This document shows positions 33,241 through 46,499 of a stretch of 64,000 nt of DNA, one piece after another. The DNA is from Maratus speciosus (taxonomy: Eukaryota; Arthropoda; Arachnida; Araneae; Salticidae). Location: the NCBI GenBank assembly GCA_963932465.1, contig OZ010794.1, positions 439,395,502 to 439,459,501 on the forward strand. The letters run 5' to 3'. The stretch's first letter is position 1. Each line of letters starts with the position of its first letter. A model generated the notes under the pieces. The model was not told where the DNA came from. It saw only the letters and a program-made list of their open reading frames with translations, and ran no database searches. A program made the translations under genes and the position numbers.

Positions 33241-33965
33241 CACTTCAAAATATCAAAATACTCAATAATTGCTATAAGTGATAAACATAAATTTAAAAAA
33301 AGACAAAATATTTATTTACATTGCGATATGTTTCATTGCATCAGACAGCAACATTCTCAAGAAAATAAAATGATAAAAATATTTTCGCAAAAATTCAAAT
33401 TGAAAAAAGAGTAAACAAAAACAAAAATCACGCGAACTCCGGGATAATGAAATTAACTGCAATATTAAAAATGGAAATTTGTGAACGTGAATTATTTTAC
33501 ATTATTGTTTCATAATTCTGTGTAACAATTCTTTCCAAATTTTAGGGAGCTCCAGGACACTGAACCATTGCAAATATTCTCATCATCAGAGAATCAATAG
33601 AGATTTTCTTACACAATGAGAATATTTGCAGTGATTTAGTGTCCATGGAGCTCCCTAAAATTTGGAAAGAAATGCTACATAGAATCATGAAACAATAATG
33701 TAAAATAATTCCCGTTCGCAAATTTCCATTTTTAATATTGCAGTTAATTTCATATCCTTGTGTTCGCGTGATTTTTGTTTTTGTTTACTAGTTTTTCAAT
33801 TTGAATTTTTGCGAAAATATATTTATCATTTTATTTTCTTGAGAATGTTGCCGTCTGATGCAATGAAACATGTCGAAATGTAAATAAACAAAAGCATTTT
33901 GCCTTTTATTTTTAATTTATCTTTATCACTTATAGCAATTATTGAGTATTTTGAAAGCTTCAATT
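33241..33965. repeat. About 725-bp near-perfect palindrome
   Basis: Left-arm blocks CAATAATTGCTATAAGTGAT, CGATATGTTTCATTGCATCA and TTTAGGGAGCTCC reappear inverted on the right as ATCACTTATAGCAATTATTG, TGCAATGAAACATGTCG and GGAGCTCCCTAAAA. The arms are about 330 bp, with a loop of about 55 bp near 33600. Terminal repeats (CTTCAAAATATC / CTTTCAAAATAC) are imperfect. No target duplication identified. Confidence 0.85.
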
Positions 33966-34460
33966 TAGATTTATAAATAACAATAAACTGAATTTGTTTA
34001 GTTTATGCCTTACATATTTAAATTTAAAAGGACGTATTGGTAAGTACTTTTCCCATAAAACGATCTAATAACATATCTTATAAACCAAATATAAAAATAC
34101 AAATGCGACACAACGGATTGCTACGCAGTTAATTTTAAGTAACCCTCAGAATAGTCTGAAAATAAGTACCCCCAGAAATATTTCCGCCCCACCCCCTTAA
34201 AATAAAATAAAATAAATAAATAACTATGGGTTTCCAATTTTACAGTTTGTTTTTCAACTGAAGTTTATTTTCCCTGAAGGGCAGTTGAGCTTTGTGCAGA
34301 AACGCGTTTTACAGGCAAAGTAACAGTACACAGGCGTCACGGGTAGCTCAAAATATAAATTTACTAAGACATTTTTTGGTGAAGTAAGACATTAAACAAA
34401 AACATAATTTGAAGAACAAATTAAAAAAACAAAATTTATTTCCTACATTGTTTATGTGCG
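33966..34460. other. Unassigned AT-rich sequence
   Basis: Nothing recognised beyond simple AAATAA repeats near 34200. Confidence 0.3.
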
Positions 34461-34462
34461 AG

Positions 34463-34920
34463 AAGGGACAGATATTAAGATATTTCATTCAATTAGTTCT
34501 ATATTTAATGTTAAACTTTTGTTATAAATAAGTTAAGCCAATTGAAGATTAAAAAAAAATAAAAATAAAATTCATACAATATGATACTTAAAACACCCTA
34601 AAAAATTTGATTCCGTTGAAATGAAATCGAAATAAATCTTAGACTTCTTCCATTTTTGATTGAAAATATTTGTATTGCAGATTTTGTATGTGTTTATGAC
34701 AATTGTACATAAAATGATAAGATGCATGCAAAATACAAACCTTAAATAAAGTCTAATATTTATTTCGATTTCATTTGAATGGAATGTAATTTTTTGGGGT
34801 GTTTTAAGTATCATATTGTGCGAATTTTATTTTTATTTTTTAATCTTGAATTGGCTTAACTTATTTGTTATAAAAATTTAACATTAAATGTAGAACTAAT
34901 CGAATGAAATATCTACAATT
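34463..34920. repeat. About 450-bp palindrome
   Basis: The left arm has ATTTCATTCAATTAGTTCTA, AAGTTAAGCCAATTGAAGAT and ATACTTAAAACACCC. The right arm has the inverted forms GGGTGTTTTAAGTATC, ATCTTGAATTGGCTTAACTT and TAGAACTAATCGAATGAAAT. Arms are about 200 bp around a centre near 34690. The right arm matches the left better than chance along its full length. Confidence 0.8.
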
Positions 34921-35194
34921 TTCAAATAAATTTCATTTGAAAGGTTTTTCTTTTTCTTCTTTTTGTTCCATATTCGACGGTGTAAAAATTGAAATTGTGC
35001 AAGGTTTGAAAGTATTTTCGATTAAAAGCGAAATTGATTGTTAAGGATTTTCCAATCTTTGATATGACGTCGGAGTTACTAAAGGGTCATGTTTTGCTTT
35101 AAAATCTAGATTAGTAAAAACTCCAGCTCTTTTTTAAATATATACTATAATATATGGCAAAAACACAATAATGCAACTTTCAATAATATTTAGA

Positions 35195-35229
<35 letters not shown>

Positions 35230-36764
35230 ACATAAAGTAAAGTCAAAAGAAGGGGAAAAAAAAAGAAAAAAAACTATATTTGAAAAGGTTTAAAGAAGTT
35301 CAAAATGTCATAATCTTTGAATACCCATGCACTCCTTAATTACCACTGGTTTTTATGGGTCTGTAAAATTGTTGCAATTGATTGAAAAATTAATAGTCTG
35401 GTGTGTTTTATAAATTAAAATTGGTTGATAATAATGCACTATTATTGTTATTATTATAAAATAATCTAATTTAGAAAAAATATCATATTTTTACTTTTAT
35501 ATAAGTTTTAATGTTTCCCCAAAAAGGTCTTATGAAGTAATATTCAGATGAGTAATAGATGTTAATAAACGTAAAATTAATAAGATTTTTTTAGTTTGTA
35601 AATACATTACTATTATAGTTAATTAATAAACAATTATTAAGTATATTCATTATCTCTCATAGTTAAAAAGAGTTTGTTGTAACAAACATATTTATGTTAT
35701 TGCGCCATAAAAAGACATTGCGATATTTTAATATGATCTAAAAGAAAAAGAGGTATTTTTCCAGTATAGGGAACATGACGTTTTTTTCTTGTTGTTGTTA
35801 TTAAAAAACTTGGCGCAATTTGGGATTTGTTTGTAAATGATATAAAAACTCATGAAAGCTTCATCATCAGCTTATAAAAACAAACCTGATGAACTTTTAT
35901 GCCTGTTAATATAAGTATTTATATAAGTATTATTATTTTATACATATAAAAATTAATTCTGTTTGCATATAAAATATATGCTTTTTTCTATTAAAAAAGT
36001 TGAATAAATATTGAAAAAATTGCGTGTGCGTATAAAGCAATGAATAGGTTGCCAAAAAATATGCATGAAAAATTTCATTCTCTCGCCAAACTCATTTTGT
36101 CTATCTCGCCAAAGCCACTGTACTGGAAATAGTTTATTAGCAATATTTTCTATTTGCTAATGATGCAAAATTCAAATTAAATAATTTTGAATTTAAAATT
36201 ATCTATTAAAAATTTGTTTTATTTTGAAAGTTTTAATTGCTTTTCTTTTTTTTTAATCTTAAAATTATTTATTTGAAATTATATTCTCTAATAAAACTTT
36301 ATTCGACACATATTAAAACTTTTTTTTTAAACAGAAAAATAAAGAATCAAAATTTTATTTACTACTAAATATTTTAAATATCTTAAATAAAGTTTTACAA
36401 AAAAAATAGTTATAAAAAGAAATCCAGAACAGTTATAAAAGATTATTAACGGGAATTCACACAAATAAATTACTGTGTGATTTAAAAATGTAAAAATCTG
36501 ACCCCCAAAAAAGTAAAAAGATACAATAAAAATTTACATTTCATTTGAATTTAACTGAAATATTCTTTAGGTCATTACCTAATATTTCCGATCTTTACAT
36601 TATCGCTTTTAATTCTGCCTATTATATTTTTCTTTATTAAGAGCTGATACAACAGTTGAAGCTCTTTTAAAATTATATACGCAGTAATATGTCACAATAA
36701 TACAATATCATTGTTAGTCATTTTTTGAAAAGAAAAAGAAAAGAAAAAAAAAAAAAGTAGCGAG

Positions 36765-37899
36765 TAGTGATGCATCGAATAGTGGTTTGGCCGAATAACC
36801 GAATACCGAATATTCGGCCAAGCTACAGCCGGATATTCGGCCTATTCGGCCGCCGAATAATGAACTTATTTTTGCCTAAAAACAAAATATAGTATGCACT
36901 ATATGCACAATTCTTGTATCTTTCACAATTAAAATGTATTGTTTTCTTTAAAAAAAATTATTTATATACAATTTTTTTTAAGCATTATTTTATTCTGAAA
37001 AAATATTCGGCTATGTTCGGCCTAAAAATTGCCTCAATAATATAATTCAGCCCCCCAAAAAAATTCTTAGCAAAAGTACCTCATCAGGTACTGTCTAGTT
37101 ACATTTTAATAGATGTTACGTGTGTTGTTACATTTTAAAATAATGACAAATTTTGAAAAGTACTAAGAAACATAAGTTTCAACTTTCAGATGAAATAAAA
37201 TAAAAACTAAGAAATCTTAATATCTTAAGGAAAACCACTGATAGAAAGGATGAAAGGAATATCCTCTAAAATGGTGGAAAGAAATCATTGTAGACTTTAT
37301 AAAGCTCACAATTAACAAAAAATTTTTATCATTTATTATTATCATTATTTTTTTTTTCCTTTGCTGTTACCAGATAGCACTAGAGTTCTTTATAGGTATA
37401 ATTCAAAATATTATTGAAAGAAATATTTTTTTATGTAACGAGGGATAAATGTTACTTCCCATTATGATAAAAAAAAAATTTTGAATTTGCTTGTACAGCT
37501 GTATTAAAACAATTTTGAATAGATTAATTTTAAATTTAGCAGATTATGTTAGCTTATTACAAGCAGATACTTTTTGTACTTACTGATACAGCATAAAATC
37601 TTTTTAACATGATTCCTAAATTAGCCTCTTATATAAAAATGGGTAGATAAAACCCATTCGGGGTATGAAAGTTAATGGGAAAAAAGTGTTAGTTAATTTC
37701 AAATAAAATTTTCATTATATATGATGAATATAAATTGTCAAATTAAAAAGTTATACTGTGTAAATATAAAAACATTTATTACAGTATTATTCGGCCAAGG
37801 CCGAATAATGGACTTGATATTCGGCCGAAGCCGAATATTCGGCAGACAGGCCGAATGGGCCGAATATTCGGCTTCGGCCGAATATTCGTTGCATCTCTA
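36765..37899. mobile_element. hAT-like element with CCGAATATTCGG-rich ends
   Basis: It starts TAGTGATGCATCGAATA and ends CGAATATTCGTTGCATCTCTA. The 8-bp flank GTAGCGAG occurs at 36757-36764 and 37900-37907. Both ends carry many ATTCGGCC palindromic modules (36795-36860, 37790-37888). It is 1135 bp with no transposase, inserted in a satellite monomer. Confidence 0.85.
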
Positions 37900-40055
37900 G
37901 TAGCGAGGCCTTTTTTTTACGCGCAAACAAGTTCGATCTTTCCTTACTTCTGCAGTCCCTTTACCGTTACTATTAGTTCAATAAAACTTTTGCATTTTAG
38001 CTGAAAAATTAACATCCTGATATACTTAAAAAAAAATTTTAAAAAAAATTAAAATGTAGAATATTATAATTATTATACGATAATTTAATATTTAGAGAAA
38101 ATACCAAGATTTTACTTTTAAATAAATTTCTAAATTTCCTTAAAAGTATTTTATAAAATCATATTCGGACGTTTAATATATATGGCCAGTATAATTTAAT
38201 TAATAATCACCTCACCAATCAATTATTTCATTAATTAATTATTATATTTTATTACGGAATAATTATTATGTATTATTATTTAACTCTGTCTCTAATATGA
38301 GTAGAATTTTAAAAAAATTCACTGTAACAAAATGTGTTTAAATTACTGTGTCATAAAAATAATTTTGATGTATGAAATATGATTTATAAAAAACCTTTCA
38401 TGATACTTTGCTACTGCTAATTATATAATAATATTGAATAACATTAAATTTAGAATTATTTCAATAAAACATAGACATCAGTACAGCAACGATCTAGAAT
38501 AGTTTTTAAATCAAAATTAATCAACAACTTTGCAGAAATTTTCTTTTTTTTATTAAATGTTATTCAACATACATTTAAAAAACCCTTTTTAACCAGGAAA
38601 ATAAAGAGTCAAAATTTTATTCAAATACTTGTATATATTTTAAATAAAAAAACTACAGATAAACTAGTTATAAGAAATCCAGAAATGTTATTGACACGAA
38701 TTCATAAGTTATTTATGTGAAATCCCTGTTAATATTCTTTCTGGAATTTTTATAACTATTTTCCCTGTACAAAATGAAGTTTTTCAATTATTTATTTTAA
38801 TTGGAACATTAATTGATAATTCTGATATTTAAATTATCGCTTTCAATCCTTTCTACTACTTTTTTTTATTTTTTAAGAACTTATATAGCAATTCAAGCTT
38901 TAAAAAAAATATATATAAGAACTGTAATTTGTTACAATAATACAATACCACGTACGTTTACCAATACACTTTTTTTAAAGAGAGAGGCTATGTGAAAAGA
39001 AGGGATCATTTAATCTTATAATATATATATATACATAAAATATCTTTGAATCAAAATTTATCTTTCAAATTATATAACGATGTTAACCAAAATTCTTAAT
39101 GAAGATGGCAGATCTATTGTTACTATTGTTATATGATTATCTAGTTTAGAGAAAATAATAAATTTATAACTTTCTTGAAAAGTATCTTATAAAATTGTAT
39201 TCTAATCGTAATTGTATTCTAATTGTAATATTGGATAACTTAAAATTATTATTGATTAATTAGTATGACGTTATATTTTTATTACTAAATAATTAATTAC
39301 TGTGCATAATTATTTAACCAAGTCTCTCATATAAAATTTCATTGTAACAAAACGTGTTTCTGTTATCTCTACATAAAAAATCATTTTTGTACATTAATAT
39401 GATTTAAAAGATCATAATAATATTTTCTAATTCATAACGCCAATTTGTTAACGATATAAAATGAATAAGTTAAAATTATTTAATTAATACATAAATATCA
39501 GTATTATTGATATTCATACCTGATATTTAACTAAAACATAAATATCAGGAAACAATTCCGATCTGGATGATGCTTGCATCAAAATTAATAACTTTAACGA
39601 AATGTTATTCTTTAACTTAATTTATTTCTAGAGACATTAAATCCCTTTATGTATGTGTATCTCTTTAAAATATTGCTTTTAATTCTTATACTTTTGATTT
39701 GCAAAAAGAAATACCATACAAAGTACAAAAATCTTTCTCTCTCCTCCCTTCTTCTTCTTTTTTAAATATACTCTGCAATATGTTACAGTAATACAATATC
39801 ACTTTCAACTACATTTTGAAAGAAAAAAAAATCAGAAAGTAAAGTCAAAAGAAGGGAAGCGGGTCACCCCTTTTATTCGTAAAAAGGGGGGGGGGGGGAC
39901 TAGATTTGAAAAGACGCAAAACGAGTTCAAAGGGGTTATAATCTTTCAATACTTTTTCAGTTCCCTTTGATTACATCTGGTTTTCTTTACGAGTCTGTAA
40001 CGTTGTTGTAGTTCGATTAAAAAATTAATATCTCATATATGTGAAAAAACTAATA

Positions 40056-40854
40056 CAGTAAATTCTGTCTAAGGCGGACTCTATATAAGTCGGAAATCTG
40101 TCTACCGCGGAAATTTTTTCAAGTCCCGGCGAACCCATAGAAAATTACATTAATTCATGCTGCATAAGGCGGAATCTGTCTGACGCGGAAACGGAAAGGA
40201 TTTAAAGGTCCCACCGAAACCAAAATTTTGCATAAGGCGGAAAAAGGATAATTTAAAAAAGAAAAGCGTTTTGTTTATTAAACTTTAAAACTGATAAGTC
40301 AAATAACTCAATGTCGAGCATGTTAGCTAAAATTCCGTAAGCTTTTAAAAAAGTTAATTCAAAAGAACAGAAACTTTAAATTTTAAGGAATTTATGCTTA
40401 TGCCATTTTTTCATATGCAAAATTGCATCTAAAAGTTAATATTTCTAGTAAAATGAACATTTATGAAAATGATTACGTATTTTCGAAAGTACAATATATT
40501 ATACTTTAAGATTGTACTCAAATTCAAAATTATAGCGTTCTTTCTCATTCTCGAAGGTTTTTTTTTTTTTTTTGGTGTGTATAAACTTCCAGTATGAATG
40601 TATTACAGCAGTACTAAGAAACTGAATAAAGTTTCTCATTCATCTTTAAAAAGACAAAGGATCTTTCAGAATTTCAGTTTTCAACCGATTTTCTAGTCAG
40701 GAGAATCAATAAATAATCGTCATCTTCCAGGGATTTTTTTTTTTTTTTTTTTGGGGGGGGGGGGGGGGGGAGCTTTTTTGCATAAGCCGGAATATTGTCT
40801 ACCACGGAAATTTTTCTCAGTCCCGACCGATTCCGCCTTAGACAGAGTTTACTG
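40056..40854 (-). mobile_element. Pogo-like element, copy 2 (inverted)
   Basis: The left end CAGTAAATTCTGTCTAAGGC and right end AGACAGAGTTTACTG are flanked by TA on both sides. The body is the reverse complement of 13451-14254. It has an expanded G-run (about 40755-40772) next to a T-run where copy 1 has C/A runs. Confidence 0.8.
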
Positions 40855-40995
40855 TACTATACAAATTTCAAAATACGAAAAAGTGGATGTAAAAGTCGTT
40901 AAAAGTTATTTTATTTACAGATTACAGACATATATTTCAATACCAACTACACAGTAAAAAAAAAGACAAAAGTTTCTAAATATACGAAAATTTAA

Positions 40996-41511
40996 CCCTT
41001 TATCTACTGTTGGTACTTATAAATACCATTAAAATAACTAGTTATGAAATTCATTTAATACATCGATTAGTTGTAATACAGTTTAGAATGAGTTATAGAT
41101 ACGTTACTTTGTCTTGTTTCAAAAGCATTGTTGGTTACACAAATCAAAAATACTTTTAAAAGGATGATTTATTTTGCCTTTGCATCATTTCAGCTTTCTT
41201 GGCGTTGGGGGGGGGGGGGGATTTTCCAATTCGGAAATATTTCTATATTTCTATTGTAAGAACATTATATTTGTACATTTCCTAATTCTACACAATACTA
41301 AGATAAATATTTAAAATAAAAGATTTGAGTGGGGTTATAAAGATTGCACAAAATCCCTATATATTCAAATTTAATCAATCCTTCTAAATCCTTCAATCCT
41401 TCTAAAATTTATTAAATGATTATACAAACCTTCTAATGTAGTTTAAAAATTTCAAGAAAAAGGCTTTAGAAAAAAAAATGTCATGAATTCATAATTCAGT
41501 AGATAAAGGGG
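40996..41511 (-). mobile_element. PiggyBac-like MITE, copy 2 (inverted)
   Basis: It starts CCCTTTATCTACTG after TTAA (40992-40995) and ends CAGTAGATAAAGGGG before TTAA (41512-41515). It is 516 bp, inverted relative to 15204-15719, and includes the GTACTTATAAATACC block. A G-run is at about 41207-41220. Confidence 0.85.
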
Positions 41512-41515
41512 TTAA

Positions 41516-42093
41516 CCTCTTCAATCGTGAGTACCCAAATGGGAAAATTTTTCCTCATTAAAACTAAACTATTTGATTTGTTTTTACATTTTGACTTGAC
41601 TACTTGACTTCTATATACTTTTGCTTTAAAACGAAACCAATAAATGGCAGCACCGATGCTAATTTTCTCATTAAAAAAAAAAAAAAAAAAAGTTATTTTC
41701 ATCTGCGTTTGCAAAATTCCTTCAAGACAGTGCAGCCAAGAAAGTAGATAATTTTCATAATTATTTAAGTTAAGTACTTTTACAGCAAAAAACTTTAGGA
41801 TTTGTAGATTACTCACTTCTTTTTTATCCTGTAAATTGAAGTTATTGATAATTAAATTGATATTTTGGGGAGCTAATAATTTCGGAAAATCGTCAGTCCT
41901 TAGTACCCAAATGGGGATCTCGAAGTTAAATACTTTACAATAAAAAACTTTGAGGATTTGTAGATAAATTCTAAATAATATAATTTACTTAATATACTAA
42001 TAATTTTACATTTATATTTGGGAACTCTTCAGTCCTTAGTACCCAAATACGGATCTCGAATCTTTAACTCATAAAAAATGCACTGTTTGATTG

Positions 42094-42127
<34 letters not shown>

Positions 42128-42420
42128 TTATTTTATTTTATTTTTTTTTTTACATTTTGACTTCACTTCTATATAGCTGAATGTGTTTGCTTTTAAAACG
42201 AAAACAATAAATGACAGAACCGATGGTGGTTTTCTCATTTAAAAAAAAAAAAAAAAAAAAATGTTATTTTCATCTGCGTTTGCAAAAAATTCCTTCAAGA
42301 CGAGGATTTGTAGATTACTCACTTATTTAAAGATTTTTATCCCCTCTGTGAATTTAAGTTATTGATAATTAAATTGATTTTTTTCTTCGGAGGGGGGGGG
42401 GGGGGGGGTTGCAATAATTT
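41516..42420. repeat. Internally duplicated block with GTACCCAAATGGGG units
   Basis: AGTACCCAAATGGGGATCTCG-like units occur at about 41529, 41903 and 42038. CATCTGCGTTTGCAAA(A)ATTCCTTCAAGAC occurs at 41700 and 42270, and GGATTTGTAGATTACTCACTT at 41799 and 42303. It reflects a local duplication of about 0.5 kb. It contains (TTA)n at 42098-42125, A-runs and a G-run at about 42391-42408. Confidence 0.6.
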
Positions 42421-42594
42421 TAGATTTATACTTGTGAACCTAATTTACCAGCTCCTTCAAGTATCAATTGCAGAAAAATTCTTTTTCTGTCATCTGCAGT
42501 ATCATTTTGTTTATCAAAAGCAGTAAATGAATATGTCTAGTATCATTTTAACTCCGGATCTCAAGAGGATAATATAATCAAGAATGAAAATATA

Positions 42595-44305
42595 CAATAA
42601 CCTCTTCCGAGTTACCCATGATTCCGAAAAAACTTTCTTTATCATTAGAAACCTCAGAAACCAATTTCTTTTCAAGATTCAAAGAATCATTTACTAAAAG
42701 AAAAGTTAGTTTTTATAGTTTATTAATCAGTTTTCTCAAACGAAATATCAGATTTTAGGACGCTATTTATTTTTAATTAAACTTCAGTTGAGTAATTGAA
42801 TTTATACATACAAGGGTAAAAAAATAATATTAATGTAAGTGTTATTTCTGTTAATATATCATGTTTGAGTAAACATGTTTGTCGAACATGAAAATTTTTA
42901 CTTGAGAATGGATAGCATACGAAAAAACTATACGCCGGGTTTTCTGAACAGCCAGCTAAAATTGAAAAAAGCCACGCCGGTGGCTTTTATTGGTTTTAAC
43001 CGGCTTTTTTTGGCCAAAATTGGCCTTTTTTGGCCATAATTGGCTTTTATAAAGTGAAGCATTGTAATTATAAACTACACATTTTTAAGTGCTTTTTAAT
43101 TAGTTTTAAGGACATTTAATTGATTTACAATTTAATAAATAACCTAATTTCTCAATAATGAAAACATTAATCTTATAATAATACATAGATAGAGCTGCTA
43201 GTGATTTGTAGTCAGAATTGCAAATATGTCAGCTAAATCTTGAAAGGGCCATACCAACTGCTTTATCTAGTTTACATTGATTTTTAATCCCCCTCCACCT
43301 CCCCCCCATTTTTACTACTTTATAAATTTAAAGAGGGCATTGGTTACTTAGTTACATGTTTCATTTACTTAACTAATTTTAAGTGTTATTAATGTAAAAG
43401 TCTTATTTTATTTCTCATAAACATTTAAAATCATACATAAAGTCATATAATAAAAACACCAATTCTCACTATTGAAAACAGTATTAATAACATATGCATG
43501 AATATGCACTCTTTTAAATAGCAACAAGATTTTTAAAATTTTAATTCAACAAATTTTATTTGTAGAACATTTTTGTTGTTGTTGTTGTTTAATTGCTCTG
43601 TTTATTTTATACATTTATGTACTAAATTATCCCCAAATATTATATCCTTCCTAATTTCTCTTGTTCATTCTATGACTTAATCTTACCACATGGACATGTA
43701 AGAATGCTTTCATTTCGAGATGTTACATTTTGTCATTGTTTATTTAAATATAATCTTTAAAATGTGTAGTATATGCAGAGCTATGTAATATAGAATTTAA
43801 AAACACCACTTTGAAGTATAATTTATATTCTTTTCAATATTTATAATTTTTTTCAGACATAATGCCTTCACAGTTGCCTTCTAGCAGTTATAAAGACTTA
43901 TTTATTGACAAATTTAATAGAAATTTACAATTTTTTTAGTAGAAAATATTTATGAGTGTATTTAAAATAAATTAATCCAAATTTAATATGAATTAGCTGC
44001 AAACTAACTTTTTAAAAATAAAAACTGGCTTTTTTCAATTAATGCCGGCTTTTTTTAAGAGGTTAAAGCAAAAACAATAAAAGCCAGCCGGCTTTTTTTT
44101 TTTTTTTTTAGCCTGGCTAAAAGCCAGCAATCCTTCTTGATATACTATAAAATATGAAATGTTTCCGAAAATCAGTGGCAGCAAAAGAAATTATGTTTTC
44201 ATAATTGCTTCTTTAAATTTTGAAAATACATTGGTTTCCGAGTTTTCAAAAGATAAAGAACCCTTTTCGGAATCATGACCATGAGTAGCCCGTAGGAGGT
44301 TATTG
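42595..44305. mobile_element. DNA element with CAATAACCTC inverted ends at TA
   Basis: The left end, CAATAACCTCTTCCGAGTTA, with ATGATTCCGAAAA, is mirrored on the right by TTTTCGGAATCATGACCATG and GGAGGTTATTG. TA flanks both ends. TIRs are about 55 bp with indels. No transposase. Another element is nested inside. Confidence 0.65.
42945..44140. mobile_element. Nested element with GGCTTTT-rich ends
   Basis: Both ends are built of GGCTTTT/AAAAGCC modules (AGCCACGCCGGTGGCTTTTA at 42970-42989; AATAAAAGCCAGCCGGCTTT at 44077-44096). The right end reads GGCTAAAAGCCAGCAATCC. Exact left terminus and target duplication were not resolved. Confidence 0.5.
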
Positions 44306-45789
44306 TACATTTTTGTTTGTGGTTATATTATATTGTCATAGATTGAGAAACATGTCTTTTTTTACTGGGTAATATCATTTTAATTTAAAATAATATGATT
44401 TAAAGCCATTATACCATTTTAAGAAAAAAATAGCAATATGATAGGGGTTGGTACTGAAATATACTATGTACACATTTCTAACATTTTTTTAAGGACTTTT
44501 ATATTCACGTTTTAACATATAAATTTTTATTTGTAATAATACAGGGTGATTTTAATATAACTTTAAATTAATCAAATTAATCTAATTTAGATAAAATGAT
44601 AAATTTATAAAGTTCCTCGAAAGAGTGTCTTATAAAATTATATTCAGATGTGTAATATGTATGTCAAGTATAACTTAAAATTATTACTGATTAACTAGTA
44701 TGTTGTTACATTATTATAATATTTAATTACTGAATAAATATTTATATATTTACATATCAAATAATAAAAAAATTCAGTTTAACAAAACGAGTTTCTGTTA
44801 TTGAACCATAAAAGTTAATTCTGGTACATTAATGTAATTTAAAAGACCATTAATAATACTAGTTCGTAACTGCTATTGAGATGAATTCTGACTGAATAAC
44901 TTTAATTTTAAAATTATTTAATCTGATTTTGGATAATCTTTGAATGGATTTTACCAAAATTTTATTCTTTCTTTCTACTTTACATTAAATCCCCCCCCCC
45001 CCTATTTAGGCTAAGAAAATAAAGAATCAAAATTTTTTACTTGAGTATTCCTAAATATTTAAAATAACTAAATATGTATATGTGCGTGCTTTTAGAGAGA
45101 GACTAGTTGTAAAAACGCTTAAGTAGCTATGAAAGCATAGTAATTGGAATTTGAATAAATAAACGGGTTTTTTTTAATTACAGAAATCAAACCAAATAGT
45201 AAATAAATAAATAAAGTCTAGATTTCATCCGAAATCCATTGAGCTCTTTTGGTCATTAACTGATATTTCCAATCTATACAATAGTGCTTTTAACTCTTAC
45301 TTAAAATTTTATTTATTTATTTATTATTTAAACAATAAATAAATAATGCAAATTCTAACTCTTTTAAAAACATATCAGCAATGCATTAAGAGAGAGAGAG
45401 TATTATTATTGTTGTTATTATCTAATTTAGAAAACAATACCAAATATTTTACTTTAAAAAATCTGTGTTTCCTCAAAAAGAGCTTATAAAATTGTATTCA
45501 TTTTTAAAATGTAAAATATATGTCAGGTGTGTAATATGATAATGCAAAATTATTGCTAATTAATATTTGGCTATTACATATACAGTATTAATAAATAGTT
45601 ATTATGTATAAGTATTTATCAAAGTCTCTTACATTATTTTAAAAAGTCACCATAATAAAATGTGTTTATGTTACTGTACCATAAAAAATCATTCTTATAT
45701 ATTAATATGTTATGAAGGATCTTTTGCAATAATCAATTGTAATGAAATCACATTAAAGCACCCAGAAAACAATACTTTTCATTTACCGA

Positions 45790-46140
45790 AATTCCTATTA
45801 GAAAGACAATAAGTAAACATTTTTTTTTCTTTGCGCAAAACAAATTATTGTTGGATCAAAAATTATTGAACAAAAATATTGTTGTCCCAACAAAAATATT
45901 TTAGCTTTTAAGCAAAACATAGCTTTTAAGCAAAATGATCTTTTAGTAAAAATATTTACAGAAAAAAATCTGTTTAAATAGGGTGCAATAGAAAATTTAT
46001 ATGGATTAACAATATTTTTCTTGTATCAACAATATTTTTGCTCCATAAAAATATAGTTTAGATATGCTTCAACAGAAAGTTTTGTTTTATAAACAATATT
46101 TTTCTTAGATTAACAACACTTTTTTTTCTCTCTCTGCGTG
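45790..46140. repeat. Short inverted/direct repeats of CAACAATATTTTT
   Basis: AACAAAAATATTGTTG and CAACAAAAATATTTTAG (45868-45905) face CAATATTTTTCTTGTATCAAC and CAATATTTTTGCTCC (46008-46042) and AACAATATTTTTCTTAG (46091-46107). It is a local foldback-prone cluster of unknown origin. Confidence 0.45.
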
Positions 46141-46499
46141 GCTTTTCGTAAATTTAATCTAAAAAAAGAATCAATATGATAAAATTCCTTTTTCTTAATG
46201 TCTCTCTCATAAAAAAGATATAATTATTTAAAACTTTAAAGACAATAAGAGCAATTCACATTTACACATGAAAAAAAAAAAAAAATTAAAGCTTTTTCTG
46301 AACTACTGTTTGAGTGTAAAGTATGTAGAAGCTAACAGCGACAGTAACAGAGGAAAAAATAAAAAATAACAGAAGCTGCAACCAGTGGTTGGTCAAAGAT
46401 TAATCATACGTTCACAACGATCTCGCACACAAGATAGCTACGGTATTTTCATTTTGTAAAACAATAGACTATTTTAGATGAAACGGATAAACAACTTAC

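Larger units (their letters stand above)
34950..45780. repeat. Decayed satellite, monomers about 0.85-1.5 kb
   Basis: Ordered markers recur. AAAGAATCAAAATTTTAT occurs at about 36340, 38600 and 45015; ACAATAATACAATATCA at 36685, 38935 and 39787; TCTAATTTAGA-type at 35463, 38088, 39140, 44578 and 45420; AACAAAACGTGTTTCTGTTA-type at 35680, 38325, 39345, 44775 and 45653. AAAGTAAAGTCAAAAGAAGG links 35237 and 39837. Order is conserved, so these are tandem monomers, later broken by the insertions at 36765-37899, 40056-40854, 40996-41511 and 42595-44305. (AAT)n lies at 35188-35226. No coding frame. Confidence 0.7.
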
